Assembly: GCF_001949145.1 (NCBI RefSeq)
Contig: NW_019091397.1
Coordinates: forward strand, 1,397,477-1,461,476
Length of the DNA: 64,000 bases
Reading direction: 5' to 3'
From: Acanthaster planci
Taxonomy: Eukaryota; Echinodermata; Asteroidea; Valvatida; Acanthasteridae
Part shown: in pieces, positions 58,911-64,000 of the stretch
Numbering within the stretch: the stretch's first letter is position 1
How the letters are laid out: each line of letters begins with the position of its first letter
The notes under the pieces: generated by a model
What the model was told of the DNA's origin: nothing
Seen by the model: only the letters and a program-made list of their open reading frames with translations
The model's database searches: none
Translations under genes and position numbers: made by a program

Positions 58911-59173
58911 ATGGGCGCCGCCAGGATTTTTTCCGGGGAGGGAACTTTTTTTGACTGGCAATGGAAAAAAATAAAACAAACCTGGCGATAGACAAGAATT
59001 GATGATTTATGATAAACCCATTAAAGGGTGTAGTGGCGATAAATTTTAAAGCAAATCCGTCACTGTCATCCCATTTCCTCTCTTATTTCTATTTACTTCG
59101 TATTTTCCAATGTTTTTTAATGCCCCGATTTTTTAAGGTGGCCCCCTCTTGCCCTCCCCTCGCGACGCCCATG
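58911..59173. mobile_element. Probable MITE with GGGCGYCGC-type ends
   Basis: The left end is CATGGGCGCCGCCAGGA, and the right end is the near-complement TCGCGACGCCCATG. The interior is T-rich with GGGGAGGGAA and CCCTCCCCT near the two ends, also inverted. No coding capacity; target duplication not clear. Confidence 0.4.
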
Positions 59174-59760
59174 GCAATTGTTATGGTATCTCTCATCTGC
59201 CGAATGTCGTCCTCTGTTTACGTCCCTTTAGGTGTTCAATCCAAAATAAAATTGCTTCAAAATGTTGTGCTTCAAAAACTTCCTCCCAAGATTGCACTGC
59301 ATGAAATCTCAGACATCAGTTTTTCAGAAACTCAAATCACCTTGGCATAAAAACCATTGGCTGGGGAATGGGTAAACTTCTGTGAAAAACCATCATCCCG
59401 CTTGAAATGTAAGGGGAAAAATAGATTTTACTTAACATATCTGACACCGCCTGTAATATCCAGGTCCCCCACTGGTCCCTTCCAGGGTAAAAACCTTTGC
59501 TACGCTACTGCATCAGTGTCGACAGCAGAGCATTTGTTTAAAAAAAAATTCAAGACTGACACACTGAATTTATTTAAATGAGTAGGCCAACTGCTTTATT
59601 GTAGGTAAGTGCTCGTAAAATGTGCACAGTCCATTGGAAACAGTCTTAAAACTGTTAGCTTCTGATCATCTAATTCTGAGAGTTCTGATGAAGGGAAAGC
59701 CTTCCCTTTCCTCGTGGTTTTTGTTCTGACGTGTAGACAGTAGGCCCCCTATGCTTTTTT

Positions 59761-60018
59761 TCAATCAGTATTGGTATTTGTATATAATTGAAGCTTCTTT
59801 TGATTTAAAGTAGAGGGCTTGAGTAAAAGAAAGTTCACGAAATCGTAATACGAGACCAGGAGTCTCGACGGCTGCTGGTCCTTCCCGGTCAGAGGACATT
59901 CTCTGTAAGTCCAAGTCGGAGATCCTTTACCCACTATGCTTGACGTGCTGGACATTGTCCAACGACCTTTCAGGGTGTCGGGTTCTTCTGCAGATGCTGC
60001 GTCTAGTTCGGCCCAGGA
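59761..60018 (-). other. Unassigned candidate terminal exon
   Basis: On the minus strand an AG acceptor (complement of 60019-60021) is followed by an 85-codon open frame. It starts SWAELDAASAEEPD, passes through GKGSPTWTYRECPLTG and stops at 59761. It is richer in coding-like composition than its surroundings, but I recognise no family and no upstream exon. It may be a real last exon or a chance frame. Confidence 0.2.
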
Positions 60019-60500
60019 CTATCCTAGCCCAGAAATATACGGCATGGTCAAAGATCATTTGAAATAAAAGAGAAATGAGGAAAGCAAGAAAAATATGAAA
60101 ATTCACCAAAAATTAAGGACGTACAAGTAGAAAATATATACCGGTCACTGACATGACAATGGGCTTAACAAAGAAATGTTCAATATCGGTGAGAGGGTTT
60201 GGATTTTCTAATGTGCTGGTTTTAGCTGGCATTTATTGCAGTTTCTTAAAGGAACTTACGAGCTTTGTCCTGGCTCTCGACTTAAGCTGCCTTTGGTGGA
60301 GTGAGCCAGGCGGTATCGCCCATGAGAATCAAAGAACCCCCACCGTTTGAGTCGTTTCTCCGACTTGACCCGCTTCCCTACCTCCACTTCTGCCCATTGT
60401 TCAAGGCAGCGTTGTCAAGCTGTGTACATCCACATATACATGTACACTGTACAGAAAAACGTTACTCGTAGCCAAGCCGTTAACTAATTGTGCAATTTTT

Positions 60501-60501
60501 N
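60501..60501. other. Single undetermined base
   Basis: One N, an assembly or base-call ambiguity, in non-coding sequence. Confidence 0.95.
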
Positions 60502-62106
60502 CGGCTGGATGATGATGCTCAACTGTGTTTACTCGCACGGTGCAACATATCAAGATCACACAGAGAGACATGCACTCGGCACCATCAATGGATCATCGGG
60601 CGCACGCACTGTCTTTATTACCTCACGATTTAGTAAGCTGTGGAAGTATGGTAGATTCATGTTAAGCAAATGCTATCGACGTGAGTGTGCGGAACTAGGG
60701 ACTTTACACTAAGTAAGTTTTGCGCGACAATATTTGGGAAATTACAGATCACTGTCACTTCAAATGAAAACCGAAATTCCACTGAAATAGCATGCTCACT
60801 CATCGAAATATCTTGGTCAACGTAGGAAATAATTTTGTTTGGAAATCATGCACGGAATATCATGGGGGAAATATTGATGGGTAATCTTTATAAATGTTTA
60901 CTTTAATAATAGGATGAGTTAAAAGTGAGGTTACAATGAATTGACTAAATGTGAAATTTAAAAGCAGAACAGAAGGACAAATAATAAAATTATACAAATA
61001 AATAAGTAAAAATGACGAAGAACGATGAAGTAAAAGAAAAAAAGGAGAATACATAAAATGAACAAGACAGTATTATCAAACATACAAGTGACGAAAATAG
61101 TCACAGAAAATCCCTCTTGGGAAAATGTCATAGAAATCCATCATAAACACTTACCGGTACGAAATCCTTTGAGGTTGAGATATTCTTGTAAAACATCATT
61201 ACTTCTACCCAAATACCCATCCACAAGTTTGTCGGGAAATGCTTTTCCTATTTTGGGGCACATTTTGAAGGAGTTCATGGGGCGAAAATAAAATTTCATC
61301 CAAACTTTGGAGGAGGTACGTAAAATTAAGATATATCAATCAGAACATTGAGGGGCTTGATGAAGTTTCACTCATTGTGAAATTTGAGCTAAAAAGACAC
61401 AAGAAGCGAAAAATGAAATTCTGCCACATCAGGGGCCGCGCCACGTTAGGGTACATCAACAGTACTTTAATCAGTGTTGGTGGCGTTTGTTACAATGTGT
61501 TTGATGTTTGGAGTAGTTTAGTAATTGTCAGTAGATCTTTTTCACCCACGTGACTGGATTGCGCTAAATGTAAACAATACCACGAGTGGACCGCCTTGGC
61601 CACGGTGATCGCATATATTCCTACGGTCAGTTTCAACCACCTGCAAGCGCACGTACGAACACATGCCAGACTACATTTGAATAGGCAGATAACCATCGCA
61701 ACACTATGCACTCATTACCATCACAACACATCAGAGGTCCAGCACGATCGTGCATTTGAAGAAAGATATGGGACGGAGAGAACCCCCCCGGACAGGTAAG
61801 AGGGGGGTACCCCTCCGTGCTTATCTTGCCTGGTATACAATCGTGACATCACAGGAAAAAGGTCTATAGCCTGTGTCATTGCGTTTGACGCAATAATTCA
61901 GTATCACAACTGCGATTTCTGTATATCTGTCAGCTGGGGTCCCTTTTTATTTGTCAAGTATTTTTAAAGAATGTACTTTTAACTATATGCATTCTAAAAA
62001 AAAAAGAATGTACTGTGAACGTTACCTGTACATTCCTACAAAAGAACATCTTGATAAATTATCATAAAAGTACTGTTTTACATACATTCTTTCGGGTAAT
62101 TGACAG

Positions 62107-62253
62107 TTTCGTGTACCGGATGACGTCACCAGAGTGGTTTCCGAGTCAGTTCGACAGTGTCGCTGTACCTCCCGTTTTGCAGCTGGCTACGGAGAAATAC
62201 GACAGCAAATCAACGGGGTACCTCAACGGGGTAACGGGAATCCTCACCTTCGA
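62107..62253 (+). other. Unassigned candidate exon (plus)
   Basis: A likely acceptor (AG 62105-62106) and donor (GTGAG from 62254) bracket an open frame of 147 nt with an internal ATG at 62120. It includes MTSPEWFPSQFDSVAVPPVL and then STGYLNGVTGILTF. The segment is GC-richer than its flanks. The second motif faintly recalls the N-terminal part of glycolipid-transfer domains, but this is too weak to name. It ends in phase 2. Confidence 0.25.
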
Positions 62254-63391
62254 GTGAGATACATTTTGGTTTAAAGTGGTTGTTTAAAACGATGAAATAA
62301 TCAGTTGATCGATCGCACAAAGAAAGATAGAGAAGCAAAGAAACGTATCTCGCATAGGCCTAGCTAGTGTATTTTTATGGCTCCATCTAGTGACACTGCT
62401 CAGTCGATTCATCGAACGACGATGACTTTATTTTGGTCACTTCGAAAGGTTCAAGATTTCCACTTTTCTGGATAGCCCACACGCAACTCATGCAACACGA
62501 AAATGAGATTGATGAAGAAATCAATGAGAACCATTTATACTCCTCAAAAAGCTTATCCAAAACTTATTTTTGTTAACAAAACGTTGTTTATCGGTAGTCT
62601 GCAACATGCACGGCCTTTGCGGCCTAAATGTCATACCTCCCGAGGGAAGCACACGGTAATCAGAAAATACGTTCCACGAAATGAAAAAGACATTGAATAC
62701 AAAGACTTAATACATAAAGCAAGTTTAGCAAAAACTCCAACTTTTCGCATGACTTTTTTTTTTTGTCAGCTGAATGTACTCACAAGGTAATGATACTGCC
62801 TGGAAAGATTTAGCCGTAAAATCTCAGAAATGCGCTGTATTGAAACCTAGCTGAAAGGAAATTACTATTAGATGATGGGAAGCACATGCAGTCTATAAAT
62901 CATTGCCATTTTCATTGTAGACTTGCATCGATGAAGAGATCGAGTTCGTCTGAGAGCATGATATAAAAATAACTTTTAAATGAAGTCACTGTCGCTTGAT
63001 AATGAACAGTTCGAGACTCAGACTGTGCACCAGCAGTCAACTATCACATATCACCTGATCATGGCTTGACCAACTTTGAAACTTAAACGGCGGTGAAGAA
63101 CACGCAGGGCATACCTCGCGTTTGCCCTCTTTACCCTAAAATCATTTTTTTTTTTGGAAATGAGGATCTTGCAAGCTTTGCGGGGCCTACTTGCTGCGTG
63201 TTAATGTATTCTATTCTAAAAACAAGGCTCGCGCGATCACTATTTTAATTAAAAAGTGGTTTGTTGGATTTTGATGCAGACAACAGAAAAAATAGAAGTG
63301 CTTAAATATTGCAGAAGTGGGTTAGACCATTATTTTGTTTCCTTACTCTATGGTCACAGCGTCCCCTTAACATACTTCCCCTTTAGAATAG

Positions 63392-63517
63392 GAAGACAGC
63401 TATGAGTACTGTACCCCAAACTCATGGTCAGCGAAGAATGATAGCTGGTGGAACTTCTCGTCTTACCAGCAGCGGCCGCCCATGGAATTCGTTGGACCTG
63501 GTTCACTCATGACTTCA
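63392..63517 (+). other. Unassigned candidate exon (plus), right end
   Basis: An acceptor (AG 63390-63391) and donor (GTAAGA from 63518) enclose 42 codons: EDSYEYCTPNSWSAK, NDSWWNFSSYQQRPPM, then EFVGPGSLMTS. Trp/Ser/Pro-rich composition and good splice sites make a real exon plausible. Its frame does not join directly to the candidate at 62107-62253, so another exon would be required between, or they belong to different genes. No family recognised. Confidence 0.25.
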
Positions 63518-64000
63518 GTAAGACATTTTGCCTTGTTGTATTAGAAGTTGATGGGTGACAGAAATCAATGTTTTGCCTACAAAACTTTCGCCCGTACATT
63601 TCACCGCCTCTCATCATCCTGTTTGGACTCCAACTACGGTAGTTTTCCCGAAATGATAGTATTTGTAGCATTGTTATGCAACAACATCAGTAAGGATCTT
63701 AATACAGCATGCACTGTTCAGGTTTTGCAAAACCCCTCTAGCTACTTCCCATGTCTTGCAATCACGAGCTAAATCTTTCTAGTGCTTCACCTTGCCTTGC
63801 CCAAGAGCATAGCACATTATGACCGTCCCCGTGAGAGATTGTTAATTGCGCCCTCTGCTGAACATTGCACTCTCATCCTTCCGTCAAGTTTGGGCCCGAT
63901 AGACGAAACATCTCACGGGACAGAAACTCTGGTGAAATTTAAAAGATGACTCAGCTTCAAACAGTATATGCCACTGAAGCGTGCCAAATGGGGACTGAAA

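Larger units (their letters stand above)
60502..64000. other. Right-flank region, mostly unassigned
   Basis: Apart from the two candidate exons described separately, I see no gene. A stretch at about 61550-61796 is followed by a GTAAGA donor after CCCCGGACAG and could be a 5' exon of a gene running to the right, but it has no recognisable protein. Confidence 0.35.

Noticed and set aside
1-64000. CRISPR arrays, bacterial operons or phage genes
   Set aside because: No regular direct repeats with unique spacers. All identified genes are intron-containing animal genes, or in the GPCR's case an animal receptor family.

Overview
The window is eukaryotic, animal DNA. Its genes are split by GT-AG introns, it is AT-rich, and coding exons cover only a small part of it. 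An invertebrate-type (i-type) lysozyme argues against a vertebrate. That gene, a muscarinic-like amine GPCR, tandem RDH8/HSD17B1-like dehydrogenases and abundant tRNA-derived SINEs and short inverted-repeat elements best fit an invertebrate deuterostome, probably an echinoderm or hemichordate. The species call is inference. There is one 327-base assembly gap (19039-19365) and a single N at 60501.

Layout. 955-2355 (+): a 466-residue muscarinic/histamine-like receptor whose coding part lies in one exon just after a probable 5'UTR splice acceptor. 2356-15307: about 13 kb with no recognisable gene, carrying MITE copies and a nest of tRNA-derived SINEs. 15308-20150 (-): a complete three-exon i-type lysozyme (154 aa). 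20151-24993: non-coding, with a decayed LINE end. 24994-32881 (-) and 35624-39984 (-): two tandem five-exon short-chain dehydrogenases (287 and 284 aa) with identical intron phases. 44930-46321 (-): COX16, a cytochrome c oxidase assembly factor (four exons, 119 aa). 46438-57297 (+): MRPS5, mitoribosomal small-subunit protein uS5m (nine exons, 402 aa). 57298-64000: mostly repeats, with a promoter-like spot and three unassigned exon candidates.

COX16 and MRPS5 are divergent, with start codons separated by 116 bp, so they very probably share a bidirectional promoter. Both products act in mitochondria, one in respiratory-chain assembly and one in organellar translation. The two dehydrogenases are a local duplication. 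The GPCR and lysozyme have no evident functional link to their neighbours.

I reconstructed gene models by hand from splice sites, phase continuity and family motifs. All five multi-exon models keep an open frame across every junction. I see no clearly new multi-gene system. The most unusual features are the Asn-to-Asp change in the SDR catalytic tetrad of both dehydrogenases, the altered ligand-pocket and DRY residues in the GPCR, the reduced cysteine set of the lysozyme, and several well-defined inverted-repeat elements.
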